Shown here: positions 1 to 10,773 of the stretch, in pieces
Numbering within the stretch: the stretch's first letter is position 1
Layout: every line of letters starts with the position of its first letter
From: Sphaeroforma arctica JP610
Taxonomy: Eukaryota; Opisthokonta; Ichthyosporea; Ichthyophonida
Direction: 5' to 3'
Length of the DNA: 23,449 nt
NCBI RefSeq assembly: GCF_001186125.1
Contig: NW_014040308.1
Span: 50,660-74,108, forward strand
Translations under genes and position numbers: made by a program
Notes under the pieces: generated by a model
Databases searched by the model: none
Told to the model about the DNA's origin: nothing
What the model saw: only the letters and a program-made list of their open reading frames with translations

Positions 1-115
1 ACAGACAACGACACAGACATATATACACATATATATAAATAAAACATAATTACATACATATATATATTATATATATATATATATGTACATATATATAAAC
101 ATGCACACACATGAG
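1..115. repeat. AT-rich microsatellite
   Basis: The sequence is dominated by alternating TA and CA/TA dinucleotides, with the purest (TA)n run at about 61-84. It is simple-sequence DNA with no coding signal. Confidence 0.85.
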
Positions 116-708
116 AGCGTGAATGTACGTATGTGTTGCATATACGTCTAAATTAATGTATCAGTAGACATGAACATTCTTTCGTGTGGTTGTTTTGTAC
201 CATTTTATGGTGATGTTAATCTTAGTTTAGTAGTATGTTCTATTGAATTTGGATATTGTGCAGAATATGGATATTGAGCGACATTGGGTATGTGTTTTAA
301 TCGGGCTGTATTTGCTTCGTAAGATCTAATCATGTTTGTATAGTGCTTATAGATATATGTGGGATATGTTGACAGTACGAAATAGACACTTGCTTTGTAT
401 CTTCAATTGGAAAGCGTATGGTTTGGTCATATGCGTTTCTGTTTTCCAGTGTATCATCCGTGCCATCGGGCCATTCTATCAGCCGGAACCAGTCTGGTAG
501 TGTGATTGGCGACTCAATACGTGCTTAGCTACGATTGGTGCTCGCTTGTAAATTGGGTAGTTCCTGCACACACGCGTATCATTCTCCCTGATTTCCCATG
601 GGCACATTGGTATTGAATTTAACTCTTTCGATTCTTTCGAAATGAATACAGGACACTTGTAGACCTCCACCCTGTCCTATTCTCGTCATTCAGACACGGC
701 TGACCCAA

Positions 709-801
709 TTGTACGCTGAATCTGTAACCAGGTACATTCTTGTACGCTGACTATGTAATCAGATACATTCTTGTACGCTGACTATGTAATCAGATACATT
801 C
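709..801. repeat. 3 x 31-bp tandem repeat
   Basis: Three head-to-tail 31-bp units lie at 709-739, 740-770 and 771-801, each starting TTGTACGCTGA and ending TACATTC. Units 2 and 3 are identical. Unit 1 differs at a few positions in its middle. This is a short minisatellite; no function can be read from it. Confidence 0.9.
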
Positions 802-830
802 CCCATGACATGCCCACAGGTGTGTATTTG

Positions 831-850
831 CTTGAGAGCTCGTTCTCAAG
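831..850. other. Perfect 7-bp hairpin
   Basis: CTTGAGA (831-837) and TCTCAAG (844-850) are perfect reverse complements around a 6-nt loop. The hairpin lies 30 nt after the 31-bp tandem repeats. A related CTTGAG/CTCAAG hairpin occurs at 18118-18135. It could be chance or a small structured element. Confidence 0.5.
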
Positions 851-1771
851 TCGTGTGCGTGGTTCAAACTACGCTACTTGATTCTCTTGTTGCGTCGGAG
901 AAATGGACTATTAGATTGTTTGTAAAGACATAGCTGGGGCGCAAATACAAACTGATACCTCGCAAGGCACTAGAAAGAATAAAGTCATTTATTATGTTCG
1001 TATTATTAAGTACGTTCGCCTCTGCCTTTATATGTATGGCCTCGTCATGCACGTTGTACTTGAACCCGACATCTCTCAGATGCTGCTTCTCTTAAAAAGA
1101 AACATGTGTGTGAGAGTGGTGAATGGATTGCCTTTGGTTGTTCATGCCGCTGTTCTCGCACAAAATAGAGGTTTCATACAGCAAGACAATGGAAATTAAC
1201 CTCGATATTGATGCCCACGTATCTGAGTCTGTGATACGCAAATAACGATATGTGTCTCTGATTCTGTATCGATTAGATACGTATCCGTCAAGTATACATT
1301 GAGTGTCTGTCACGCGGTCGGTCGACAAGGTTGATATTCTTCATCTCTTCAGAAGGTGTGAGCATTTTGGCTGCGTGTTACTTCAAGGCTGGTACTATGT
1401 GTATTTCAGATATATATTCTGCGCACTCATATGAGCCCCTTCACAGTGCAATCCGTTCTGCTGAAAGGTCTGTGGTCTGGCCGTTAGCCTACATCGGTTA
1501 TTGCACTTCAACACGTGTTGAGTCTTGCCTCGGATTGAATATTCCCTCTGTTGGTTTGTCTGTATCTTGGATTGTACACGTTGCCTGTATGTGAACCATG
1601 TGGCTGTATGCCCTTGTAGATCGCAGCAAGTGATGGTCGAAAGGTTTAGTGTAGTAGGTGGATTTAAATTCGTCACTTGCACAGGATACGCGAAGGACTT
1701 CACATATTCACGTGTCCGCACACGTGTACCTTGAATCATTTGTCACTGCTTTCGCACCCTTCTATCCATGA

Positions 1772-2215
1772 TACTATATCCACATACACAGGGGTGCATG
1801 CATTCACGAGGTGTTTCACGGTCGCCTACCAGCTGAAATGCATCTGTGTGGTTATAGCCGCAAGACACGCGAAGTACTCGGTTTATCTCCTCGCTCACGG
1901 ATTAACTCGCTCACGGATACCAGGTTGTTATCCGCTGAAAACACGTTGACTGGGATCGTAGCCATCTTGCGCGAAGATGGGGTAGACACCGCGGTTCTGA
2001 GTTGGCATGTGTTCTATAGGGGTTAGAGCTAGTGTCAATCGTTCCCATTGTAGGCTGACGTACTGATTGTGGGCAAAAACTGCAAGACAGGCGAATTCCT
2101 CGGCCCATCCTATCGTAGGTAACGCCCACTGTATGGAGACCACTTTGAATTTGAATGGCATATAGATTCTGACCCTGTATTTCAACCGGGACACCAGAAT
2201 CGCACACGCAGATAA
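1772..2215 (+). other. Weak decayed coding-like trace
   Basis: One plus-strand frame is protein-like through this stretch, but it is interrupted several times, so it is not an intact gene. Two segments of that frame, around 1853-1895 and 2072-2112, resemble each other at protein level: both have a glycine, then K-T-x-E, then L-G-x-S. Their spacing is 222 nt (74 codons), as expected of a diverged internal repeat. I do not recognise the family. It may instead be a chance resemblance in unselected DNA. Confidence 0.2.
1890..1918. repeat. 13-bp direct duplication
   Basis: CTCGCTCACGGAT occurs at 1890-1902 and again at 1906-1918, separated by TAA. This is a small local duplication inside the coding-like trace. 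Confidence 0.8.
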
Positions 2216-2757
2216 CCACTTACCTACTGTACTCGAACGAACGAATGAATAATAGAAGGCGGGGACTAAGTTTCTAAATCTAAACACGGTATGTGCTTAC
2301 TGTTTTCTAGTGTAGGGCAGATTCATATCTCTTATATAGACTACGAGAGAATAGTTTGGAGGTCATTCCGTGTTAGTATAAGCGGCTCTAGCTTATATGC
2401 ATGCATCCCTACTGATTGTAAATACGTCAAATCACAACTTTCTCGTTTTTGATATGCAGTTTTATTTGTGCCCGATGGCACACGGACTAATTTTGCGCGA
2501 TTGATTGGCGCTTATTAAGGAACGTTTTTGTTTGGGTAGTGAGGCTCGCCTCTTTGCTTATAGTCTAATAGTTTCTCTGTGGATACTCGCGACACTTTCT
2601 GCTTTTTGATGTAGAAAAACGTATGCTTATGTCGATCATTCCACATTGACACTGAACAATGTCTCTGTTTAGGTCTTGTACATTATCAATCGTACTCTAA
2701 TGTGTGTGCTGTTAACGGCAGAAATCAAACTCTTCATAATTAGCCATCCACCAAAGA

Positions 2758-5700
2758 TCATCTCGCAAGCAGAACTGCTGTAGCGCATACCATAAGTGCG
2801 AGAGTGATAGGCTGATGTGGGCTATATGTTGTAGGAGTGCCACTTTCATCTTCCTCCGCAGGTAGCTCTATTTCGTTCTCTAACTCGCTACCCCAACTAC
2901 TTCTGCCATTTATCAATATGTTAATCTGTAGGTGTCCAGTTGCCGCTGCATTGCGTCCGTTAATTTGGCGCCTCCTACGCGCTGAGTTGAAACTGTAGTC
3001 GACGTCGATAACAAAATCTAGAGTCACCATCGACGTCAAACCAAGACCCGGGTCTGCACATGCAACGTTGCTTGTGAAGTCTATGGTTATCGTGGCCGTG
3101 AGGGCCCCAGGATTATGTACGATAGATGTTTGGGGCATTATATCCACGTCTGGCGCACAGCTATCTGCCGTGCTAGTTATCGATTGTATTGTTATTGCAT
3201 CCATGTACTGGCCAAGACTCGCCAATTCAGTAAGGGTAAGTGTGTAGTCCATTTCATCATCATAAATGATGCTGTTGCGGTCCGCAGTTATTGCCATCGA
3301 GTACACGTCGTCAACGAATGTCTCCGTTTTCTCGCACACGTTCTGTCGTGACAGAGAGCAGAATCGGTGAGTTTATAAAGACTATGTAAGTGATGGTGGT
3401 GATTTAAAATGAGTAAAGAGATCAATTTCAACAGTATATGGCTGCAACAGATACTGATCTCAGACAAAGTACTTACGATATCAGTGATATTAATCTGGAA
3501 TGTGAAGTAGTTGACAGCTTCGCATTCTGTATTGCTAGGTAGATTATCTTGACACCGGGTATAGACATCCATAAACTTGTACCCGCCCTGAAGCTGGCAT
3601 GCCTATGGTGAGTTGAAAATCGGAGGAATGTTGGTTGTGAAAATCACGGTCATAGAAATTAAGAAAAGATGGTATAAAGCACAACCAATGCAAACAAAAA
3701 TCTCATCGAATTAACGAGCGTACTCACCATGGCATGATCGATATCCACAGTCCAGGTTTGGACGCAAGTTATATTCCCAGAGCAAGTGGCTGGTGATATC
3801 ACGGCAGCGGCAGGGAGCGGTTGCTGTCCTGTACTACCCTCATCCCAGTGATCGCTTACCTCTGCTGTCCAATCTAAAGTCTGATCTATAGCATAAGGAG
3901 GCTCTAGCACCGTTTTGAATTTGAGGGTCGAGGTGCTGTATTTCGTAAGGCCTTTCGAGAACGATGTGATTGCAACACTCCCAACCACCGGTACAAGTAT
4001 AGCATTTCCCCCCTCAGGTGTTTCTGTCCCATTTCCTACATCTAGAGGTCCGGAGCCCTCCCCCGAGCCTTCATCTCGTCGAGATCTATATAGTGGTGGT
4101 GTAGATATCTGATAGTCGGGAACCGACCCAAGGCTTCTCCTGCTTGCGCTTGCAGTCTTTGGAGTTGCGGCAACCATTTGCTCATACACAGAATGCTCGA
4201 GCCCTGCCGCCACGTAGGAGTCGTATTCTTCTTGCTCACTGTCCACGAAGTCCTCAAATAGAGCGGCATAATTAACATTGTCACCTCCAAAATGACTTTG
4301 AATCAATCGATGTTCATCACCGTATTTGTACGCAGTTTCTGTGTCAGTGTACATACTCATGAACCATTCATCCTCTGCCTCTCTCATAGCGTAGAGCACT
4401 GATCTTGTCCGCTGCGCGTCGTTGATGGAGCTGTCGCTCGCAAACTCTCTGATAAGCTCAATTCGTTGATCATACAAGCGCCCACGCTCGGCATTCCTTC
4501 TCCGCACAACTTTCACGAACTTGAATTTGAAAATAAGTGTTACTGTAGCGTCATTCCTCGAGCATGTGACATCATCGTCCAGGGCTAGGAAACCCCGAAA
4601 CATCGTATTGCCCCTGTTATTGAAGGAGACGGTGGCAAGTGAATATTTTATCGTGAACGTTTGGAGGTCGTGCGCAGTAGTTATCGGTTCTGAATGTATG
4701 CGAAAGTTTCCCTCTAAAATGAGATATCAATCTTATCACTCATGCTGACATATTCCGAAAGAATAAAAATTACATACTGTAGCAGAGCCCAGCTAGTGAG
4801 TGATCCTGTGACGACCTTTCGTGGTATTGCACATTCCTTGATGCGGCGACTCAACTATGATATAGAAAGTAGGAGAAAACAAATACTATTAATAAGTTTT
4901 AATCGCGTGCACCACGAGGGATTAGAGCACGACTATTTCTACAGGAATCATGATAGTCTATGAAAGTGGCGACTTGCAAGCTGCCTAACATTTTTTGACG
5001 CGGAACGAAGAGGATCTGAAGGACAATAATAAGCCGCTTGAGTGCTGTAGACAATGTTTGTGCATACCGAAAGCAGATCACTGATGGCCCAGCCATTAGG
5101 TGTCTCAAGTCCATACTCTAGTAAGATAGGGGTACCCTGTATGCAAATAAGTGTTAGGCCAATTAGGCATATTTTTAACGGCAGCAACAAGCCAATGAAA
5201 CTTCAATCCGCTATCATTATAAATTGGCGATGCTTGCAGCTGCCAAAGCTTCTCATGTCTCATGTTGTGTCATCAGTAATCAAAAGAATTTGTTCGTTTG
5301 AGGCAGGGACCAAAAGCACTTTTTGCAGATACCTAATGTGCCTAGTGGTATGTATGACATACAGACTGATCTCAGAATGACTCGAATCTGCAGTATGAAA
5401 TTGGACATGATGAAGGCAGTAATCGCATACCGCGGGGAATACAGTTCTGAGATCAACATCGCTAACTGCGCCAGCATCTGTGATAGCATTTTCATTTTCC
5501 GATGTGTAACTGCGGACGAAGAAACATAATAGAATAAGACAGTATAAGGATATCAGAGGCCAAATTTAAACGAGAGGCTTCTTCATAAATTCGAATTTTA
5601 AAAGTCGTGCTCGAATGAGCCCGGTGTTGCTCGTGTAATAAAGGGATTCACATACTATGAAACAGTGGCTGCGACGGGATCGGCGCCAAGCATGAACTGA

Positions 5701-8181
5701 TGGTCAGTTTTATTGCAGATGACTGGTGAATCTAGACTGATTGCAAAATCTGACTGTGAAAAGTAGGGAACAATATAGCAGCATGTCAGATTTTGGATCA
5801 AATGCATCTCACAATACTATCAGCGAGAAAGTTGTTAGTCAGGTGGGATGAGATCACACAATCTGCTAGAATGGACAGATCGTGTGTATGTATCCACGTC
5901 AGTGTTGTCAATATTTTGGTGATATTCTTGAACCGATGATAAAAATGTTGTAAGTGGTAACAATCGTGCTTGTTGAAGATCAACACCTGAGCGAGGATGG
6001 ATTCTGTAACCGACATTTACATGATCAACTATCCACATGAACGATGAGCGGTTCTCTCGCGCTATAGTGCTAACACATGGTCCATACCAAAAAAGATGAT
6101 GGACACGCCTCGACCATAGTAGGTTGATAGAAGTGCAACTGACTCTGGTTCGGCTGCCAAGTCTCGGGACATCGCACTGGCACTCCTTTGAAAAGGTAGA
6201 TTCCATCCAGGGAGCAGTGACCATTATGCTGAACAGTAAACGTCAGATACTAGAAATCGAAATCAAAAAAATGCAAGAAGTGAATTTATGAACAAATTAT
6301 GGATTAAAATGCTTACAACTGTTTATAGCCCTGAATGGCAACCTGCATCTTGAAATGTAACTGAAACTGATTATTGGCGGTCAGAGTCTCAGCAAAGCAT
6401 TCGATCGCGAATACTTACTACCTTGTGTATGCGCAAGAAACTGATACATACCTGAATACATACGAACAGACCGTAGTTGTTGCCTTCACAGATATTAGAA
6501 ATAGATAGCTCGGAGGGAATATTTCGCGTCCCAAGAACGGAATCGTACTTTCCAAGAGGTACAGATACAGGATAGTCCACAAGTGAGAATGGAGATATCA
6601 ATACGGACCGTAAAACAATTGTACTAGTGCCATTAGTGCCTTTACCCAAGGTAACGCTTTGCACACTGATATCAGGCTGCGGATGATACACGTCCGAATA
6701 GATCCTGACATAAAACAGAGGCAAAAAAAAATGAGTACAAATGTGAATTGCCGCTTCAGCTGTTTTGTTGTAGTGTGCTTGTAAAGCATACCCTCTAGTT
6801 TCCCACAACTTTGTACGCGAGCTGTCATCTCAAATTCACTCAGGAACAGAATGATGCAATATGATTGTACTCACGTTGTGTCAAAGTCATCGACCGTGAC
6901 AGTGATCTTCCTGGGGGTCTTAAATGAAAAATCTTGTCGGTAGTCTCCTTGTCGAGATTGGTAAATGAAGTCCGGGATTGGGGTGATAAATCCGTATCTA
7001 AGAACTCCAGTAAAGAGCCAGTACTCCCCATCTGTGTCTGAAGTACGTTCTATGCCACCGTCATTGAAGCACTCCTAATTTTTAAGTAATGAAACTCGAT
7101 TAGAACAGCTAAAAGCCATATTATATTGCTCGGCAATTAAAAATGAGCAAACTGGTCATCAAGCAGAAAAAAATACCACTGCCATTAAGATGGCCGCTTT
7201 GAAGGGTATAATGTATAATGCAATGGGATACATTCCAAATCGGCAAAGTAAATATGAAAATGTTGTTACATCCTGTGAGGGGCTCTAGATCTGTCACAAT
7301 TGCAAATAGCATTTCAAGAACGTCAGTGATTTACCTGAAATGAAACAGTCAACAAAAACCGATTTTTGCAGTCCACCATTGGTAGCATTGCGAGGCCTAT
7401 AATTCCAGTCGAAAGTTGATAGTTCTCTGTTGATATATTACAATTTCCTAGGCTGATCCATTGAATTCTGTTTCGATATTGGTATATGAATGTCATGCCA
7501 ACAATGTTTAGATGGCAATCCAGAAACAACAAACAACCGCACCATGAAATGCTGTCCAAAAGAATCGCCATTCATATATCGAAACAATATGTACTGCGCT
7601 TGCGGCGTTAAAGTAGCAATATCTAATGTACCAGGAAATCAGCAACTCACCTTCTACCCACTACTGGTTCTTGGTCGAGCGTGAAATCGATATTGTCACC
7701 GTCTTGTGCGTTTGATGTAATATCTACGATGCCAAGCGTGTCCTGCATAGCTATTTGATATGTATATGTAATAAAATAAACACATTTGACTGTATATGAC
7801 TCCTGAAAAGATATAAATTAACTTCTTGCATGTGCGTTGCAATTTGAAAGACTTGACATACCCAATGAAGCTGAGTTAGATGTGGTGCACTGCTGGTCTT
7901 CAGTTGTTGACAGGATACATTCCGTGGGATCAGCTATTTTACCCACATACTCCGCTTGGCATAGACAGAATTGACCATCGAGTAGCTCACCTGATATAGT
8001 GAATGTATGCATTGTTGTTACTATATATCGAAAGTTTAGTATTCAAGGCTATATACTGCTCCGCTTAAGCCAATATCATTAATGGCCTATAGAACCTACC
8101 TGTACCAGACTGACAATCTGTTCCGATGACCTCAGATCCGCCTAAAACAAATGACAATAATAATAATTTAGCTATTTGCAT
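2758..8181 (-). CDS. Predicted secreted GPI-anchored surface protein, 13 exons
   Basis: I do not recognise the family. The model joins 13 exons on the minus strand: 8181-8100, 8020-7862, 7750-7651, 7467-7335, 7074-6875, 6704-6452, 6249-6088, 5753-5656, 5509-5431, 5136-5068, 4711-3728, 3602-3477 and 3342-2758. They total 3030 nt, or 1009 residues. All introns are GT-AG, 79 to 356 nt long, with matching phases. Residues 1-20 are a hydrophobic signal peptide. The C-terminus is an acidic stretch, then a Ser/Thr/Pro spacer and a short hydrophobic tail ending LLAR, typical of a GPI-anchor signal (a tail anchor is the alternative). Between them lie cysteine-rich, beta-strand-like segments with at least seven N-glycosylation sequons. 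Exon 11 is by far the largest. It adds a charged, probably helical region (about 510-630), then RSRR at 654-657 and SGEGSG just after it. RRRR lies at 937-940. Least certain are the start of exon 4 (7551 is also in frame), the end of exon 9, exon 10, and the exon 11 acceptor. Confidence 0.75.
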
Positions 8182-8259
8182 AATGACGGAGAGGAGCTTG
8201 TGAAAACAGTGTGCAATTCATTTCTTAATTTATGGCAAAGCCGAAGTTTCGTTACTTTG

Positions 8260-8267
8260 TATTTATA
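8260..8267 (-). promoter_or_regulatory. TATA box of the surface-protein gene
   Basis: TATAAATA reads on the minus strand about 80 nt upstream of the ATG at 8181. The spacing resembles that of the TATA-like boxes before the F-box and ETFB genes in this window. Transcription would start between it and the ATG. Confidence 0.55.
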
Positions 8268-8270
8268 CTT

Positions 8271-8314
8271 GCATGCACCTCTATTTGCATGCTTACATGC
8301 CTTTACTGGCATGC
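8271..8314 (-). promoter_or_regulatory. GCATGC cluster upstream of the TATA box
   Basis: Three perfect GCATGC palindromes (8271-8276, 8287-8292, 8309-8314) and one ACATGC (8295-8300) are packed into 44 bp. They lie directly upstream of the TATA box of the minus-strand surface-protein gene. Clustered palindromes at this position suggest binding sites for a dimeric transcription factor. The factor is unknown and the assignment is inference from position and repetition. Confidence 0.4.
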
Positions 8315-9739
8315 CTTAAGGGGGGGTTTGATTCGGCGCCAGTGATTGCAACAACATTCCTACATTCCAGAAAGCTCCGGATCATGTGCGAGATTGTTGG
8401 CATTCCCTATACCTAAGTGAACGCGTGAGCATGACGGGTCTCTATTTTTTTTTAACTTTGCTTATCAGCTAGAAAGGTATTTCATAAGTCAGAACCCTAG
8501 TTTATATTAAGGTACCCATTTAATTTTAGATCTCTATGATTTGACCTCGCGAACACCTCGATCTTATGGTCTGGTAACCCCATGAAATGATGACATAGAA
8601 CCATCGACGTCATATATTTTTGTTAATCATCTCTCATATTATTTAATCCTGGCGGCTAAATACATACCCATTTGCGCGGTGATTTAGTCTTCGTTCATAT
8701 TCAGTGATTACACTTTACAGTAGTAGACAGACTTGATATTTTATATTGATTTTCGAATCAAAATCACATAATATTTGTCACCAAAAAGGGGCACATTTTT
8801 CTGTATATTTTAGACTTGAGCTACAGCCATACACAATTACACAGGCCACAGGGCTATGCATTTTCTTCTTGGGGGGGGTTTTTTTTAAACAAAATTTTGC
8901 TGTGTCTCAATTTCAGAAATATGTGTTGTTTTTCTTTTTTCTTTTTAACAAAACAAAAATAATAAAATAAACACTAGATAGAAATTAGAATCTCTGACCA
9001 AGCTCCCTTGTTTTTGATATTGAGTCACAAGTTCACAACAGTTCAACACTCAACTCAAACTGTCAGCTTTTTCTTCTTTGGAAGCAAAAGCATGCATTAA
9101 AATGTTTCACATTCCAATCCAAGAAGGCGACAGAAATACATATTTATTTATTGCACTCATACATAAAACCCTATTTTTTATTTCAAAACAATAAGTACAT
9201 ACTGTAATAACTGTATTTACATGCATAAATATTTGTATTCTTTACCGTTGTTTGGTTTTTAATCGCTTTATATTTATTTTTAAAACAAATATAGATGTTT
9301 TGGTTTGGTTTTTTATAATATTACAATATATTTTGGTAGTAATAAAAGGGCCGCAAAAAGTTGGATTGAGATATTTTATTGAAATATATTTATTTTTTGA
9401 ATAGCGGTGTACAGTTCTACAGAAAGTTGTGGCTTTATTTTTTAAACCCTTTTTTAACTCTAATAGTTTTGTTTTAAAACAAACGTAATGTTACAAGACC
9501 CTCCAGACTCCAGTGCCTCCACAGAGTGGGGTCTCAAGACTCGCGTTCTCAACTCTCAACTCCCATAAGTAGCCTTCTGAAAATTCAAAATATATACTAA
9601 ATTGTACGTACAATCGACCAATCGTACATCCGCGCTAAAAAGTAAATTGATTTGATTTTTTGAACCCGATTTTCGCTCATTTTCCTACTCTCGAGAGAGT
9701 ACACACTACAGTGTCGTGAATCGTGATTATTTATAAGTC
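8315..9739. other. AT-rich spacer with homopolymer runs
   Basis: No gene seen. From about 8740 to 9480 the sequence is strongly AT-rich, with many TTTATTT and AAACAAA words. A G8T8 run spans 8871-8886, a G7 run lies near 8321, and there is a 16-bp palindrome centred on TTTTAAAA near 9475. Composition returns to normal after about 9485. No terminal repeats or coding frames of a mobile element were found. Confidence 0.6.
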
Positions 9740-9892
9740 TTAAATACATTGCCGCATCAGTGTACCACACATGTCCTGTGTGTGGTGGATGACTGCCAGA
9801 CTGGCCAATGTGGTTCGTCTAACGGCTCCAGTGACGACTGACGCCGTGCGACTTTTAAGTTTGTGAAGTATCTCTGGAGAGAAAGCGGCCTC
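9740..9892 (-). CDS. Possible terminal exon, hypothetical
   Basis: On the minus strand an acceptor-like sequence ending GATAG (9897-9893) opens a phase-0 frame of 50 codons to a TAA at 9742-9740. The translation starts EAAFSPEILHKLKSR and has ordinary protein composition with no low-complexity bias. No matching upstream exon with a fitting donor was found. Other coding-like pieces on the same strand lie at 10321-10518 and 10774-10971, but their phases do not join cleanly. No family is recognised. It may be the end of a small gene or chance. Confidence 0.2.
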   Translation of the reverse strand, partial: EAAFSPEILHKLKSRTASVVTGAVRRTTLASLAVIHHTQDMCGTLMRQCI

Positions 9893-10320
9893 CTATCAAT
9901 AAATAGTAAATACTTGCTCTCTCTCTTCACTCCTGAATAATGAGTCACATATCAATGATCCTGGCCAGTGCACATACTCTTCTCAAATATGTTTTCTGAT
10001 ACCAGCTGAGATTTAGCACATCGATAAGTAATCGTCGGGGATTACCAAATTGAAAAAGAGGGAGCGATAATAATAAAAATACAGTATTCACGTACATAGT
10101 TACATGTGTACGGTGTACCCTTTTGAAAGAATCATATTCTAAGCCTACATACGCTCACAAGAAAGAAGGAGCCTGGGTTTCCCAGATACGCGGAAATTTT
10201 ATCAGTGATATTTTACGCCAATAAATAGTTCTAAGTCCATACAATTATATGACAATAGGAACATAGGAACCCCTGGGAATTCGGAAACCTCGACCAGTTG
10301 ATTATTAGTTTAGTGGATAT

Positions 10321-10518
10321 TTAATTGTCCTCGCACCTCGACCCTTCCATTGCAAATTGCCGCATCACACTTATCTCATCATCTTGGCATTTTTTAGCAT
10401 TCAATTGTGTTCTTGGGTGTCTAACTTTTGTTCGACATGCCATATAGACCGAATAACACTTCATTTCTTTATTATTGGCCAAGAACATTCCTTCCACATA
10501 GGCAATAATCACGATCAT
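10321..10518 (-). CDS. Small ORF, hypothetical
   Basis: This is a 65-codon frame with an ATG at 10518, four cysteines and a balanced charged composition (C-terminus RCEDN). An acceptor-like ATTTAG sits just upstream of the ATG, so it could be an exon rather than a complete gene. No domain is recognised. It belongs to the same uncertain group of minus-strand segments as 9740-9892. Confidence 0.15.
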   Translation of the reverse strand: MIVIIAYVEGMFLANNKEMKCYSVYMACRTKVRHPRTQLNAKKCQDDEISVMRQFAMEGSRCEDN

Positions 10519-10773
10519 TTCTAAATTATCTTAAGTGGTATTGACGCTTTAAAAGTATTTTATTTCAGAAATTCGGGATTTCTGTTCAGCTCAGAAGATG
10601 CGCAGACGTATATTCTCTTCCACTATGCAGATATGTATGTATAGCTTTTGTGTTTTACTTACAAAATTATAAAAATTTATGATGGACTGGACTGAGAGTA
10701 TCCTGAAGTAAATGCAGGACAACTATACAACTCGCTCATGGATGGAAGTATGTTTTATTCGTAATACCGACCC

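Larger units (their letters stand above)
116..2757. other. Spacer without an intact gene
   Basis: No frame here combines a convincing start, splice sites and protein-like composition. The plus strand is T/G-rich, like the introns of the ETFB gene further on. All open frames are short and overlap each other on both strands. The stretch holds the 31-bp repeats, a hairpin, a 13-bp direct duplication and a weak coding-like trace, listed separately. It could be intron or 3' flank of a gene beyond the left edge, but nothing here proves that. Confidence 0.5.

Noticed and set aside
479-670. 63-codon minus-strand ORF with protein-like composition (VYKCPVFISKESK)
   Set aside because: A CPV-F motif briefly suggested a dynein heavy-chain C-terminus, but the rest does not fit and no neighbouring exon was found.
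1395-1739. 114-codon minus-strand ORF
   Set aside because: It overlaps open frames on the other strand. It has no family likeness and no splice context; it reads as chance in a stop-poor, T/G-rich stretch.
1928-2287. 119-codon minus-strand ORF
   Set aside because: It lies opposite the plus-strand coding-like trace, shows no domain and has several overlapping alternatives.
5281-5430. Read-through of exon 9 beyond the GTATGC donor
   Set aside because: About 50 codons stay open, but no later phase-0 donor is convincing. Exon 10 requires phase 0, which the donor at 5430 supplies.
6355-6420. Extra short exon inside intron 6 of the surface-protein gene
   Set aside because: It looked coding (LHFKMQVAIQGYK), but it can only end in a phase that breaks the next exon. 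Joining 6452 directly to 6249 keeps phase 0 and a clean acceptor.
7121-7312. 63-codon minus-strand ORF in intron 4 of the surface-protein gene
   Set aside because: It lies between a good donor at 7334 and a good acceptor at 7075. Its sequence is hydrophobic and AT-driven.
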